Source of the DNA: Mycobacterium simulans
Lineage (GTDB): Bacteria; Actinomycetota; Actinomycetes; Mycobacteriales; Mycobacteriaceae
DNA: 64,000 nucleotides
Reading direction: 5' to 3'
Assembly (NCBI RefSeq): GCF_900232995.1
Contig: NZ_OCVX01000007.1
Span: 62,001-126,000, forward strand
Position 1 is the first letter of the stretch; every line of letters starts with the position of its first letter. Made by a program: the position numbers and the translations under genes. The notes beneath the pieces were generated by a model. It had not been told where the DNA came from. It saw only the letters and a program-made list of their open reading frames with translations, and ran no database searches. Below, piece after piece: positions 17,002 through 28,216 of this stretch.

Positions 17002-19110
17002 TCAGCTCAAGAAGGTGTCGACTGCCGTGGCGAGGTCAGGAGTGGCCGACGTCGGCAGGTTCTGGTAGCTGCCGCCGCTGAGCCGTGCGACGGCTTCCCA
17101 GGTTGCCCGGTCCGGGTCGCCACCGAAGTCGATGACGTTGACCGCGACCGGCTTGGCGGGGTCGGCGCTGGTGCGAATGAAATCCTCCAAGCCCGGCCCG
17201 TCAAGGGTCTTGTCCGTGTGCGGCCCCGCAGTGATCACCAGCACCGAATTCTCTTGACCAGCACGGAAATTGGCCTGCATCTCCTGATAGATCATGCGCA
17301 GCGTGGTAAACGACACCGCACCGCCGTTGGATGAATACTGCTTGTCCAGCGCGGCCAGCAGGGCCGCTGAGCGCGGCTGACCGTTGACCTGGTCGGCCAA
17401 CGGCCCGGCCGACACCTCCGCGCGCCCCTCGTGGCCGTCGAACGTCCACAGCCCTACCACCGAGCTGGGGGGCAACACCTTGATCCGGTTGTCGAGCGCC
17501 GTGACCACGTTGGCCAGCCGGGTCTTGCCGCCCTCATCGTTGGGCATCGACTGGTCAAGCATGATGGTTGCGGCCACTCCGGTCGACGGCGTGGCCATCG
17601 TGTCGGCCAGGGTAGCCCGCATTCCGTCGTCGCCGACCGACAAAGTGCCGGGCAGTGCCGCAAAACTGGTGACCTGGCTGCTCGGCGGCTTGACTCCGCT
17701 GACGCGGAACCCCGCCTTGGCCAGCTTCGCGAGTTGCTCTGGCTTGTGCATGTACCTGGCGAAAGCGCTGGCAGCCGTGGTCTGTTCCGGCGATAGCCAC
17801 GAGCCGCTGAGCAGCACGGTGGGGTAGTCAGCCAGTGCCACCGGCCCGGGCGGTAGCCAGGATCCCAGCTTGTTCTTGGCATCGGAGAGCGACTGGCCGC
17901 GCTGGAACAGCTCCTGTTCGGTGGTGATCACCGCGTGCACTGGTGCCGCCGCCACATCGCCAGGCTTGAGCAGCGCATTCATCGCCTCGCCGAGAGAGTC
18001 GTCGCCAAGCTTGGGTTGCGCGCCCATCAGTGTGCGCACCGCACCGGTGCCGGCGGTTGGTGGCGCGCCAGTTGGTGCCGACGCGGCTGCAATGGCCTCA
18101 CCGGCCAGAAACGCGGCGTCGCCATTACCGCTGACCGGCAGAGACAGCCGCAACGATCCCCAGGTCGGCATGTTCAAACCGGCCAACGAATCGGGCTTCG
18201 TTTGTAAGCCGGGGAGCGCGGCCCAGTTCTGGTTGGACAGGGCCTTCTGGAATTCGGGTCGGATGGCAAGCAACACCGGCGACGTCACCAGCGAACGGCT
18301 GTCGCTAATGATTTTCTGGCCCGCGGCTCCGGCGAGCCGTGCCGCAGAGATCGAGCTACCGGGAATCCCCAATCCGGGTTGGCCGCCCAGCTCGGATGGC
18401 CATTTGCCGATGAAACCTGCGATGACGGCGTCGGAGCCGGCCGGTTTCACTGCCACCGCCACACACCGGTCACCGATCGGGCCGGCCGACGCGTTGTAGC
18501 TGTCGGCGAAACCCTTCACCTGGTCGGCGATCGTCGGGTCAGCGATCACGGCAACTGTGTCCTTGCCTCCCACACAGCGCGCGGCCGCCGTGTGCGAGCG
18601 GTGCGACAACGCGTCACTGAAAAAGCCCCACAGGATCACCCCGGCCACCACCACCACGACAGCAACAAGAGCCACGATCACACCGACGCTCACGCCGCGT
18701 CGTCCGCCTGGGCTGCGGTGGCCGCCTTGCCATTCGCCCAGACCCCGGCGTCCGGCGGCACGGAACAGGGGCGGGGGCGCGGCCCCTGGCTCCGGCCCCG
18801 CCGGCTCAGAGCTCGGCGGGCGCGATCCAAAGTCGGGGTACTCGTCGGCATTGGGTGCCGAATACGCGCCGAGCGTGGGGTAGTGGTCCTCGTCGGTGTA
18901 GCTGTAGCTCGTCGGGGAGTCGAAGGGCAACGGGCCGGGCGCAGCCTCAGGGAACCCGGCGTCGGCGCCAGGCCCGGCTTCGTGGGCACCACCCGGGCCT
19001 TCGGCTACCTCATCGCCCGCGCCCTGATGATCGGCAGGGTATTCATCAGACGGCTCAGGGGCGGAATCGGGGGCGTAATCCTCAGGGTCGGGCTTACTGT
19101 GCCTACCCAT
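17002..19110 (-). CDS. VWA-domain membrane protein with substrate-binding-like domain
   Basis: A 702-aa protein (Rv1836c position). Residues 1-145 are acidic and Pro-rich and probably cytoplasmic; one transmembrane helix follows (VGVIVALVAVVVVVAGVIL, about 148-168). The extracytoplasmic part has a periplasmic-binding-protein-like region (about 190-480) and a C-terminal von Willebrand A-like domain beginning at TIMLDQSMPN. The MIDAS is imperfect: DxSMP instead of DxSxS. ATG 19110 follows upstream non-coding sequence. Function unknown; such proteins may bind ligands at the cell surface. In M. tuberculosis it shares this location next to glcB. Confidence 0.8.
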   Translation of the reverse strand: MGRHSKPDPEDYAPDSAPEPSDEYPADHQGAGDEVAEGPGGAHEAGPGADAGFPEAAPGPLPFDSPTSYSYTDEDHYPTLGAYSAPNADEYPDFGSRPPSSEPAGPEPGAAPPPLFRAAGRRGLGEWQGGHRSPGGRRGVSVGVIVALVAVVVVVAGVILWGFFSDALSHRSHTAAARCVGGKDTVAVIADPTIADQVKGFADSYNASAGPIGDRCVAVAVKPAGSDAVIAGFIGKWPSELGGQPGLGIPGSSISAARLAGAAGQKIISDSRSLVTSPVLLAIRPEFQKALSNQNWAALPGLQTKPDSLAGLNMPTWGSLRLSLPVSGNGDAAFLAGEAIAAASAPTGAPPTAGTGAVRTLMGAQPKLGDDSLGEAMNALLKPGDVAAAPVHAVITTEQELFQRGQSLSDAKNKLGSWLPPGPVALADYPTVLLSGSWLSPEQTTAASAFARYMHKPEQLAKLAKAGFRVSGVKPPSSQVTSFAALPGTLSVGDDGMRATLADTMATPSTGVAATIMLDQSMPNDEGGKTRLANVVTALDNRIKVLPPSSVVGLWTFDGHEGRAEVSAGPLADQVNGQPRSAALLAALDKQYSSNGGAVSFTTLRMIYQEMQANFRAGQENSVLVITAGPHTDKTLDGPGLEDFIRTSADPAKPVAVNVIDFGGDPDRATWEAVARLSGGSYQNLPTSATPDLATAVDTFLS

Positions 19111-19160
19111 ACTGGCGTGTGCGTCCTCTCCGTCGAACGTTGCACCGCTTCAAGCGGCAA

Positions 19161-21359
19161 TCATGCACCAGAGCGGGCCTTAAATTCGCGACGACGGCGA
19201 TGCAGGATCGGCTCTGTGTAACCGTTGGGCTGCTGCCCACCGGACAAAATCAGATCCTGGGCGGCCAGGAAGGCGACGCTGTCGTCGAAGTTCGGCGCCA
19301 TCGGACGATATGCCGCGTCGCCGGCGTTTTGCTGATCGACGAACGGCGCCATTCGTTCCAGGCTGGCACGCACGTCCTGGCTGGTGATCACGCCGTGGCG
19401 CAGCCAGTTGGCCAGCAATTGACTGGAGATCCGCAGGGTGGCCCGGTCCTCCATGAGCGCCACATTGTGGATGTCGGGGACCTTCGAACAGCCGACACCC
19501 TGCTCGACCCAGCGCACCACGTAGCCGAGGATGGACTGGCAATTGTTGTCGACCTCCTCGCGGATCTCCTCAGGGGCCCAGGCCAGTTCCTTGGCCAGCG
19601 GAATCGTCAGCAGCTGGTCGATGGTGGTGCGGGTCTTGCCTTCGAGCTCCTTCTGCACGGCGAACACGTCCACTTGGTGGTAATGCATCGCGTGCAGGGT
19701 TGCCGCGGTCGGCGAAGGTACCCAGGCGGTGGTGGCGCCGGCCTTGGGCTGGCCGATCTTCTGCTCGACCATGTCGGCCATCAGCTCGGTCATCGCCCAC
19801 ATGCCCTTGCCGATCTGAGCCTTTCCGGTGAAGCCGGCGGCAAGCCCGATGTCGACGTTGGCGTCCTCGTAGGCCTTGATCCACGTGGTGTTCTTCATCG
19901 CACCCTTGCGGATCATCGGGCCGGCCTCCATCGACGTGTGGATTTCGTCGCCCGTGCGGTCCAGGAAGCCCGTGTTGATGAACACCACTCGGTCGGCGGC
20001 GGCCTTGATGCAGGCCTTGAGGTTGACCGTGGTACGGCGTTCCTCGTCCATGATGCCGACCTTGAGGGTGCCCTGCGGCAACCCGAGCACATCCTCCACG
20101 CGGCTGAACAGCTCGCAGGTGAAGGCCACCTCGGCCGGGCCGTGCATCTTGGGTTTGACGATGTAGATGGAACCGGTACGGCTATTGGTCAACGGCCCGT
20201 TTAGGTCACCGGTCTTGAGTCCATGGATCGCGATCAGGCCGGTGAACAGCGCATCCATGATGCCTTCGAAGACTTCATTTTCCCGGCCGTCGGCCTCGCT
20301 TACAAGGATGGCGTCGTTGGTCATCAGATGGCCGACGTTGCGGACGAACAACACGCTGCGTCCGGGCAGGGTCAATTCGCCGCCGTCGAGGGTGCTGTAG
20401 GTGCGGTCCGCGTTGAGCACGCGGGTGAAGGTCTTGCCGTCCTTGGTGACTTCCTCGGTCAGGTCGCCCTTGTTCAGGCCGAGCCAATTGCGGTAGCCGA
20501 GCACCTTGTCGTCGGCGTCGACGGCGGCCACCGAGTCCTCGAAGTCCATGATTGTGGTGATCGCCGACTCCAGGATCACGTCCTTAACACCAGCCCGGTC
20601 GGTGGCACCAATGGGTGATTCCGGGTCGATCTGGATCTCGATGTGCAGACCGTGGTTGACCAGCAGCACCGACCAGTTGGGGGACCCGAGTTCGCCGGTG
20701 TACCCGAGGAACTTCTCCGGGCTGGCTAACCCGCTGGCCTCCGCACCGACGGCGATCTGCAGCTGGCCGTCGACAATGCTCACCCCCGTCGCGTCGGCCC
20801 ATGAGCCCGACGCCAGCGGGACAGCTTGATCGAGGAACTTGCGTGCGTAGGCGATGACCTTGTCACCGCGAACCTTGTTGTAGCCGCTGCCCTTTTCAGC
20901 TCCGTCATCTTCTGAGATGACGTCTGTCCCATACAGGGCGTCGTAGAGGGAGCCCCAGCGTGCGTTGGCCGCATTCAGTGCGAATCGTGCGTTGAGAACC
21001 GGCACCACAAGCTGGGGACCGGCAGTCGTGGTGATCTCGTCATCGACCCCGGATGTGGTGATGGTGAAGTCGTCGGGTTCGGGTAGCAGGTAGCCAATTT
21101 CGGTGAGGAACTGACGGTAAGCCTCCACGTCGAGCGGCTCGATCACCCGATGCCGGTGCCACTTGTCGATTTGCGCTTGCAGCTCGTCGCGGGTGTTCAG
21201 CAGAGCCTGGTTCTGCGGTGTGAGGTCGGTGACGATCTTGTCGACGCCCGCCCAGAAGCTGTCCGGGTCAATGTCGGTGCCAGGAAGGGCCTCGCTGTTC
21301 ACGAAGTCGTAGAGCACCCGAGCGACGCGCAAGTTGCCCGCCGACACGCGATCAGTCAT
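19161..21359 (-). CDS. glcB: Malate synthase G
   Basis: 732-aa malate synthase G, condensing glyoxylate and acetyl-CoA to malate in the glyoxylate shunt. The TIM-barrel core is evident: IMDFEDSVAAVDADDK, FVRNVGHLMTND (catalytic Arg), and GIMDEERRTTVNLKACI. Length is close to the usual 720-740 aa. ATG 21359 is preceded by AGGAGAACC. The C-terminus (FKARSGA) is shorter than I recall for M. tuberculosis GlcB. The 266 bp upstream, before the CBS-protein gene, hold no recognisable gene; vapBC13 and PE_PGRS34, expected there from H37Rv, are absent. Confidence 0.97.
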   Translation of the reverse strand: MTDRVSAGNLRVARVLYDFVNSEALPGTDIDPDSFWAGVDKIVTDLTPQNQALLNTRDELQAQIDKWHRHRVIEPLDVEAYRQFLTEIGYLLPEPDDFTITTSGVDDEITTTAGPQLVVPVLNARFALNAANARWGSLYDALYGTDVISEDDGAEKGSGYNKVRGDKVIAYARKFLDQAVPLASGSWADATGVSIVDGQLQIAVGAEASGLASPEKFLGYTGELGSPNWSVLLVNHGLHIEIQIDPESPIGATDRAGVKDVILESAITTIMDFEDSVAAVDADDKVLGYRNWLGLNKGDLTEEVTKDGKTFTRVLNADRTYSTLDGGELTLPGRSVLFVRNVGHLMTNDAILVSEADGRENEVFEGIMDALFTGLIAIHGLKTGDLNGPLTNSRTGSIYIVKPKMHGPAEVAFTCELFSRVEDVLGLPQGTLKVGIMDEERRTTVNLKACIKAAADRVVFINTGFLDRTGDEIHTSMEAGPMIRKGAMKNTTWIKAYEDANVDIGLAAGFTGKAQIGKGMWAMTELMADMVEQKIGQPKAGATTAWVPSPTAATLHAMHYHQVDVFAVQKELEGKTRTTIDQLLTIPLAKELAWAPEEIREEVDNNCQSILGYVVRWVEQGVGCSKVPDIHNVALMEDRATLRISSQLLANWLRHGVITSQDVRASLERMAPFVDQQNAGDAAYRPMAPNFDDSVAFLAAQDLILSGGQQPNGYTEPILHRRRREFKARSGA

Positions 21360-21625
21360 GGTTCTCCTCTGTCATGGCCGTCCCCGGCCCCTCCACTGGC
21401 TACTACGTCAGCCTACCGAGCTGCAGCCCGACGAGCGTATCCGGCCGACCCGCAACAGCAGGTCACGCCGCGCTAGAAGCTTCGCGCGCTGCGACCCGGC
21501 GGGCCATACGAACCGCTTTCTGGCAACACGTGTACATGGGATTGATACGTTTTCCCTACGCTCCCGTTACCCATGGCCGCTCAGATCATACGGGCTGCAC
21601 ACGACGACGCCCGGCGGCCCGGGCG

Positions 21626-22678
21626 TCAGTCTCGGTGTATCCCGTCACGCATGGTGCCGACCAAGTCGGCCACTAGATCCTCCAGCGCCAACATGGCAAC
21701 CACCGTGCCGTCATCGGCGGTCACCAATGCCAGATGGCTATTACTGCGACGCAGGTGTGACAAGGCATCGGGGAGCCCCAGCGAACTGGGGACAAGCGGC
21801 AGCGGACGCACCAGGGCTAGATCGATCACGGTGTGCGGATCGTCACCGAGCGCCAGCACGTCTTTGATGTGCAGGTATCCGACGTACTTGGCATCGCGGC
21901 CCACGACCGGAAACCTGGAGTAACCGGTCTGAGCGAGGGCCTCTTCGATCGCGCCGATCGTGGGCCCGGAGCCCGGTGCCGCGACCGGCACTGCGTGGAC
22001 GTTGACCAGCGGCACCGCAACATCGCCAACCACCCGAGTGCGAACCCGCAACGCGCGGGTTAGCCGCGTGTGCTCCTCGGGATCCAGCAGACCTTCGGAT
22101 ACCGATTCCGCCATCATCTCGCTCAGCTCGACCGTGGAGACGGTGATGTCAAGCTCGTCTTTGGGCTGCACCCCAAGCGCCCGCAGTATCGCCTTGGCAC
22201 TCCTGTCATAGAGCCCGACGAACGGGCGAGCGGCCCGCATATAGATCAGGTATGGCGGCACCAATAGCATCGCTGTCTTCTCCGGTCCCGCGATGGCGAT
22301 ATTCTTCGGCACCATCTCACCGAGCAACACATGCAGGGCGACCACAATCGCCAGCGCAACCACGAAAGCCAGCGGATGCAGCAGCGCGTCCGGCATGCCG
22401 ACCAGGCGCAACGGTGTCTCCAGCAGATGGGCGACAGCTGGCTCGCCGATCCGGCCGAGCAGGATCGAAGCCACCGTGATACCCAACTGAGCTCCCGTCA
22501 GCATCAGCGCGAGCTGCTCATTGGCCCGGATCACCGTGACCGCGCTTGCTCTGCCCTGCTCAGCTAGGGCTTCGAGTCGGTCGCGGCGGGCTGAGATGAG
22601 TGCAAATTCGGCGCTCACCAAGAATGCGTTGGCACCCAGCAGCAGGATCGTCAGCAGCACTGCCAGCATGGCATTCAT
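21626..22678 (-). CDS. CNNM/CorC-type membrane protein with CBS domains (Rv1841c-like)
   Basis: A 350-aa protein with an N-terminal DUF21/CNNM transmembrane domain (LLTILLLGANAFLVSAEFAL; three to four helices, to about residue 175) and a CBS pair in the C-terminal part (TGYSRFPVVGRDAKYVGYLH; ALVTADDGTVVAMLALED). It is truncated after the CBS pair, lacking the CorC_HlyC domain that its partner has. DUF21/CBS proteins are implicated in magnesium/cobalt efflux, though they are often labelled hemolysin-like. Its ATG overlaps the end of the upstream partner gene by 4 bp, so the two are translated as a coupled pair. Confidence 0.88.
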   Translation of the reverse strand: MNAMLAVLLTILLLGANAFLVSAEFALISARRDRLEALAEQGRASAVTVIRANEQLALMLTGAQLGITVASILLGRIGEPAVAHLLETPLRLVGMPDALLHPLAFVVALAIVVALHVLLGEMVPKNIAIAGPEKTAMLLVPPYLIYMRAARPFVGLYDRSAKAILRALGVQPKDELDITVSTVELSEMMAESVSEGLLDPEEHTRLTRALRVRTRVVGDVAVPLVNVHAVPVAAPGSGPTIGAIEEALAQTGYSRFPVVGRDAKYVGYLHIKDVLALGDDPHTVIDLALVRPLPLVPSSLGLPDALSHLRRSNSHLALVTADDGTVVAMLALEDLVADLVGTMRDGIHRD

Positions 22679-24045
22679 CGGCTGCCCCCGCCCAATCCGG
22701 ATTCATCGTGCCGGCCCAATTGAGTCAGCTCCAGGAGGTCGATCCGGCGGCCGTCCATCTGGACTACCGTGGCCTGCCAGCTCGCCGAATCATCTGGTAG
22801 GCCATCGGTATTCAGGGCGGTCAGCTCAACGGTTTCGCCGGCAACCGGGATGTGGCCCAGCTCCCGAAGAACCAACCCGCCGATTGTCTCGTAGGGCCCC
22901 TCGGCCGCTCGATAGCCAGTGGCGGTTGCCACCTCGTCGATGCGCAACAGGCCCGATACCCGCCATCCATTGTCTGCCGCTTGCACATGGGGCGTTGCGT
23001 CGTCGTGCTCATCGCGGACGTCGCCAACAATCTCTTCGATCAAATCCTCGACGGTGACCATGCCGGCGGTGCCGCCATACTCGTCGACAACCATCGCGGT
23101 CTGTAAAGCGTTGGCGCGAATCTGCGCCATCACCGCATCCCCATCCAGCGTCGAGGGCACCACTGCCACTGGCTTGGCGACCGTGGTCAGCAACGTGTGC
23201 GAACGAGCGGCGGGCGGAACCTCGAACACCTGCTTGACGTGCACGATGCCGACGGTCTCGTCGAGATCACCCCGGACCAACGGGAAACGCGAGAACCCGG
23301 ACGCGGCGACTGCCGCGACCAGATCTGCAATGGTGTCGTCGGTCTGCAATGCCACGATCTTCGACCGGGGCGTCATCAGCTCCTCGGCCGTGAGAGCGCC
23401 GAACTGCAGTGAGCGGTGCATCAGCGAAGCGGTGGCGTCGTCAAGCGAGCCGCTGCGTGCCGAGTTCCGTACCAGCGACACCAGTTCCTGCGGTGTGCGG
23501 GCCGACCGCAGCACTTCGGCCGGCTCGATGCCGAGTCGACGCAGGATCCAGTTCGCCGCGCCGTTCGTCAGCCGGATGGCCGGCGTGAACAGCACCGAGA
23601 ACAGCCATTGGGGAAGCGCGACCGCGCGGGCGGTCCGCAGGGGCCGAGCCACAGCGAGGTACTTGGGGACCAGCTCGCCGAACACCATCGAAACCGAGGT
23701 CACGATGACCAGCGCCAAGAACGTCGTGATTGTGTCGGACATTTTGTCCGGTATCCCCATGGCGTCCAGCCACGGATGCGGCAGCTCTGCCACTAGCGGT
23801 TCGGTGAGGTAACCGGTTGCCAGCGTGGTGATCGAGATACCCAACTGAGCCCCCGACAACTGGAACGACAACCTGCGGTGGGCACGCTGGATGAAACGGT
23901 CGCGGCTGGCGCCGCTTCGGGCGTTGGCCTCAACTGTGCTGCGATCCAGCGCGGTCAGTGAGAATTCCGCCGCGACGAACACCGCGGTACCGAATGTGAG
24001 CGCCAAAATGGCCAGCACGCTGACCACGGTGCCGATCAGGATCAT
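22675..24045 (-). CDS. CNNM/CorC-type membrane protein with CBS and CorC_HlyC domains (Rv1842c-like)
   Basis: A 456-aa protein with four predicted helices in a DUF21 domain (residues 1-190), two CBS modules (about 210-335; SGFSRFPLVRGDLDETVGIV and AMVVDEYGGTAGMVTVEDL) and a C-terminal CorC_HlyC domain (WRVSGLLRIDEV to the end). Such proteins are proposed ion, chiefly Mg2+, transporters or regulators. ATG 24045 is the first start. It is the longer partner of the paralogue just downstream and probably functions with it as a hetero-oligomer (inference). Confidence 0.88.
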   Translation of the reverse strand: MILIGTVVSVLAILALTFGTAVFVAAEFSLTALDRSTVEANARSGASRDRFIQRAHRRLSFQLSGAQLGISITTLATGYLTEPLVAELPHPWLDAMGIPDKMSDTITTFLALVIVTSVSMVFGELVPKYLAVARPLRTARAVALPQWLFSVLFTPAIRLTNGAANWILRRLGIEPAEVLRSARTPQELVSLVRNSARSGSLDDATASLMHRSLQFGALTAEELMTPRSKIVALQTDDTIADLVAAVAASGFSRFPLVRGDLDETVGIVHVKQVFEVPPAARSHTLLTTVAKPVAVVPSTLDGDAVMAQIRANALQTAMVVDEYGGTAGMVTVEDLIEEIVGDVRDEHDDATPHVQAADNGWRVSGLLRIDEVATATGYRAAEGPYETIGGLVLRELGHIPVAGETVELTALNTDGLPDDSASWQATVVQMDGRRIDLLELTQLGRHDESGLGGGSR

Positions 24046-24232
24046 GGGCCGCCCGGATGTCGTGCTGCCGCAGCAGCTCGCGCCGCCCCGGATGGCCGCT
24101 CGTCCCGGATGCCTGCGGCCCCGACGGGTGCCTGCGGCACGTCAACCCTTTCCCTCGATGCCGCGCAACGCGTTGCTGCGGGGTGAATTCACATGGTAGC
24201 GAAGATGTGAATCGGACCCCGCCGAGACGCGG

Positions 24233-25669
24233 TCACCAACCGGTGGGCAGGGGATGGCCTTCGGCGAAGCCGGCCGCCGACTGCACACCGACCACGGCCC
24301 GCTCATGCAGCTCCGCCAGGTTCGAGGCACCAACGTAGGTGCAGGTGCTGCGCACGCCGGAGGTGATGTGGTCGACGAGGTCTTCGACCCCACCGCGGTC
24401 GGGGTCGAGCCCCATCCGCGATGTCGAGATGCCTTCTTCGAACAATGCCTTGCGAGCTTGGTCGAAGGGACTGTCCGCGGCCGTGCGGGCGACGACCGCC
24501 CGCTTGGACGCCATCCCGTAGCTCTCCTTGAAAGGCTGATCGTCACGGTCCCGCATCAGGTCACCGGGGGACTCGTAGGTACCGGCGAACCAGGACCCAA
24601 TCATCACGTTCGACGCGCCGGCCGCTAGCGCCAGTGCCACGTCGCGCGGATGACGGATTCCGCCGTCTGCCCACACGTGGCCACCGAGTTCTCTTGCAGC
24701 AGAGGCACATTCGAGCACCGCGGAGAATTGCGGGCGGCCCACACCGGTCATCATGCGGGTGGTGCACATGGCGCCGGGGCCGACACCGACCTTGACGATG
24801 CTCGCGCCGGCCTCGAGCAGATCACGAGTTCCCTCCGCGGACACCACATTTCCCGCCGCCAGCGGCACACCCAAGTCCAGGGATGAGACCGCACCGATCG
24901 CCTCCAGCGTCTTGACCTGGTGTCCGTGAGCGGTGTCGATGACCAGCAGGTCGATACCGGCCTCGGCAAGGGCACGGGCCTTGGCGCCCACGTCGCCGGT
25001 GATACCGACGGCCGCGCCGACCCGCAGCCGGCCCGCGGTGTCGGTGGCGGGGGTATATATACCGGCGCGGATCGCTCCGGTGCGACTCAGCACTCCCGCC
25101 AACTTGCCATCGGTGCTGGTCAATACCGCGACATCGATCGGAGCGTGCTCGAGCAAATCGAAGACCTTGCGCGGTTCGGTGCCAGCGGGGGCGGTCACGA
25201 AATCCGCCACGGCGATGTCCCGCACCCGGGTGAAGCGATCCACACCCATGCACGACGATTCGCAGACCAAACCGATTGGGCGGCCCTCGAAGACCACCAC
25301 CGCAACCCCGTGCGCGCGTTTGTGGATCAGGGCCATCGCATCCGATACCGAATCGTCGGGCGCCAGCATCACCGGGGTGTCGAGCACCAGATCTCGGCTC
25401 TTGACGAAATCCACCGTCTGCTGCACCGCCGGGATCGGCAGATCCTGGGGCAGGATCACGATGCCACCGCGGCGGGCTACCGTCTCGGCCATCCGTCGTC
25501 CGGCTACCGCGGTCATGTTGGCGACCACCACCGGAATGGTGGTGCCCGAGCCGTCGGTGGTGGACAAATCGACGTCGAACCGCGATGCGACGTTGGAGCG
25601 GTTCGGCACGATGAACACGTCGTTGTAGGTCAGGTCATACCCGGGTCGGTGCCCGTCTAAAAACCTCAT
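24233..25669 (-). CDS. guaB1: GuaB1, IMPDH/GMP-reductase family protein
   Basis: A 478-aa TIM-barrel enzyme of the IMP dehydrogenase/GMP reductase family with an inserted CBS pair (about residues 95-210). The catalytic loop GPGAMCTTRMMTGVG carries the conserved Cys; DTAHGHQ and the phosphate-binding GGIRHPRDVALALAAGASNVMIG region are present. Mycobacterial GuaB1 is named IMPDH but recent biochemistry assigns it GMP reductase activity; I regard that as established knowledge of the family, not visible in the sequence. ATG 25669 is 15 bp from the gnd1 stop, so gnd1-guaB1 is likely one operon. Confidence 0.92.
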   Translation of the reverse strand: MRFLDGHRPGYDLTYNDVFIVPNRSNVASRFDVDLSTTDGSGTTIPVVVANMTAVAGRRMAETVARRGGIVILPQDLPIPAVQQTVDFVKSRDLVLDTPVMLAPDDSVSDAMALIHKRAHGVAVVVFEGRPIGLVCESSCMGVDRFTRVRDIAVADFVTAPAGTEPRKVFDLLEHAPIDVAVLTSTDGKLAGVLSRTGAIRAGIYTPATDTAGRLRVGAAVGITGDVGAKARALAEAGIDLLVIDTAHGHQVKTLEAIGAVSSLDLGVPLAAGNVVSAEGTRDLLEAGASIVKVGVGPGAMCTTRMMTGVGRPQFSAVLECASAARELGGHVWADGGIRHPRDVALALAAGASNVMIGSWFAGTYESPGDLMRDRDDQPFKESYGMASKRAVVARTAADSPFDQARKALFEEGISTSRMGLDPDRGGVEDLVDHITSGVRSTCTYVGASNLAELHERAVVGVQSAAGFAEGHPLPTGW

Positions 25670-25684
25670 CGCTGGTGCAATTCG

Positions 25685-27136
<1,452 letters not shown>

Positions 27137-27251
27137 GTCCTGCCTCTCGGTCGGGCCTCTCACGTTGGAGAATCTTGTCTAGAGCTTTATCGAAAGCCAT
27201 TCGGACACACTGTGGCACAGCGGACGCGTGATACTCCAATGTGTTGCGGCG

Positions 27252-28202
27252 CTAGATGGTGATCAGGCGTTGCAGCTCGGTGAGCCACGGTACGGCCAGC
27301 GCGATAGTGGGCACCACCAGCACCGCGGCGGCGGCGAGGTAGGCGGCCACGGACAGCGCCAGGCTATTGCCGCGGCCCGAGAGCCGCCGCACCCGCAGCA
27401 CCGTGGACGGACCCGCTGCGGCCAACGCACCCGATGGCGCCCGCCCGGATGCGCATGCCACCAAGGCGCGGGCCAGGGGAGTGCGCCCGGCAGCCCGCAC
27501 CGCCGCGTCGTCGGCCAGCAGCTCGACGAGCAGCTGCACCGCGCCCAGCGCATTGGCACTGCGGACCACTCGCGGAAAGGCGGCGTGTACCGCGGTGAAC
27601 GCTTCCAAGACAAGGTCATGGCGGGCCCGCAGATGAGCTCGCTCATGGGTGAGGATTGCCGCGACTTCGGCGTCACCCAGGGGGTTCAGCGCCCCTTCGC
27701 TGACCACGACCCGGCTACGTACGCCGGGCAGACAGTAGGCGAGCGGCTGGGCCACGTCCAAGACGCGAAGGTCGCGAGTCCGCGCGCACGGCTGGGCCAG
27801 AGCAGCGTCGCGCCCGACGTGAACCAGATCAATCACCATGCGGTGATGAGCCCGCCGCCGCCGAGTGGCGATGGCACCCCTCAGCACCGCGGCTACCAGC
27901 CGCACTCCCACCAGGACCGTTAGCGCGAATACCGCGATGTATGCCGTCCACAACGGCCAGCCGAGCCGGCCCTCGGCTCCGAGAATTGTGGCGGTGGGTC
28001 GCCCGTCGGGACCGGGCATGAGCACCCGGCTGGCAATCGCGATGCCTGCGCTGAATGCGGACAGCGCTGCGGCGAGCGCAATGGCCTGCCAGAGCACCAT
28101 CGCGGCTCGCGGGGCGCGCAACGGCCACGTCGCTCGTGCTAGTAAGGCTGGTGTTGGGCCAGCCAGCAGCACCGCGAGGATGGTGAAGGCCAGCGCGGAC
28201 AC
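27252..28202 (-). CDS. BlaR1-like M56 family membrane metallopeptidase (Rv1845c-like)
   Basis: A 316-aa membrane protein of the peptidase M56 family. The zinc motif HERAH occurs in AAILTHERAHLRARHD about residue 190; helices flank it (N-terminal LAFTILAVLLAGPTPALLA, ALAAALSAFSAGIAIA, and a C-terminal LAAAAVLVVPTIALAV). It lacks the C-terminal penicillin-sensor domain of classic BlaR1. M56 peptidases of this type are co-encoded with BlaI repressors, and the gene here starts (GTG 28202) 14 bp after blaI. It may cleave BlaI in response to envelope stress; the signal is unknown. Confidence 0.88.
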   Translation of the reverse strand: MSALAFTILAVLLAGPTPALLARATWPLRAPRAAMVLWQAIALAAALSAFSAGIAIASRVLMPGPDGRPTATILGAEGRLGWPLWTAYIAVFALTVLVGVRLVAAVLRGAIATRRRRAHHRMVIDLVHVGRDAALAQPCARTRDLRVLDVAQPLAYCLPGVRSRVVVSEGALNPLGDAEVAAILTHERAHLRARHDLVLEAFTAVHAAFPRVVRSANALGAVQLLVELLADDAAVRAAGRTPLARALVACASGRAPSGALAAAGPSTVLRVRRLSGRGNSLALSVAAYLAAAAVLVVPTIALAVPWLTELQRLITI

Positions 28203-28216
28203 GCTGCTAGTCTCTC

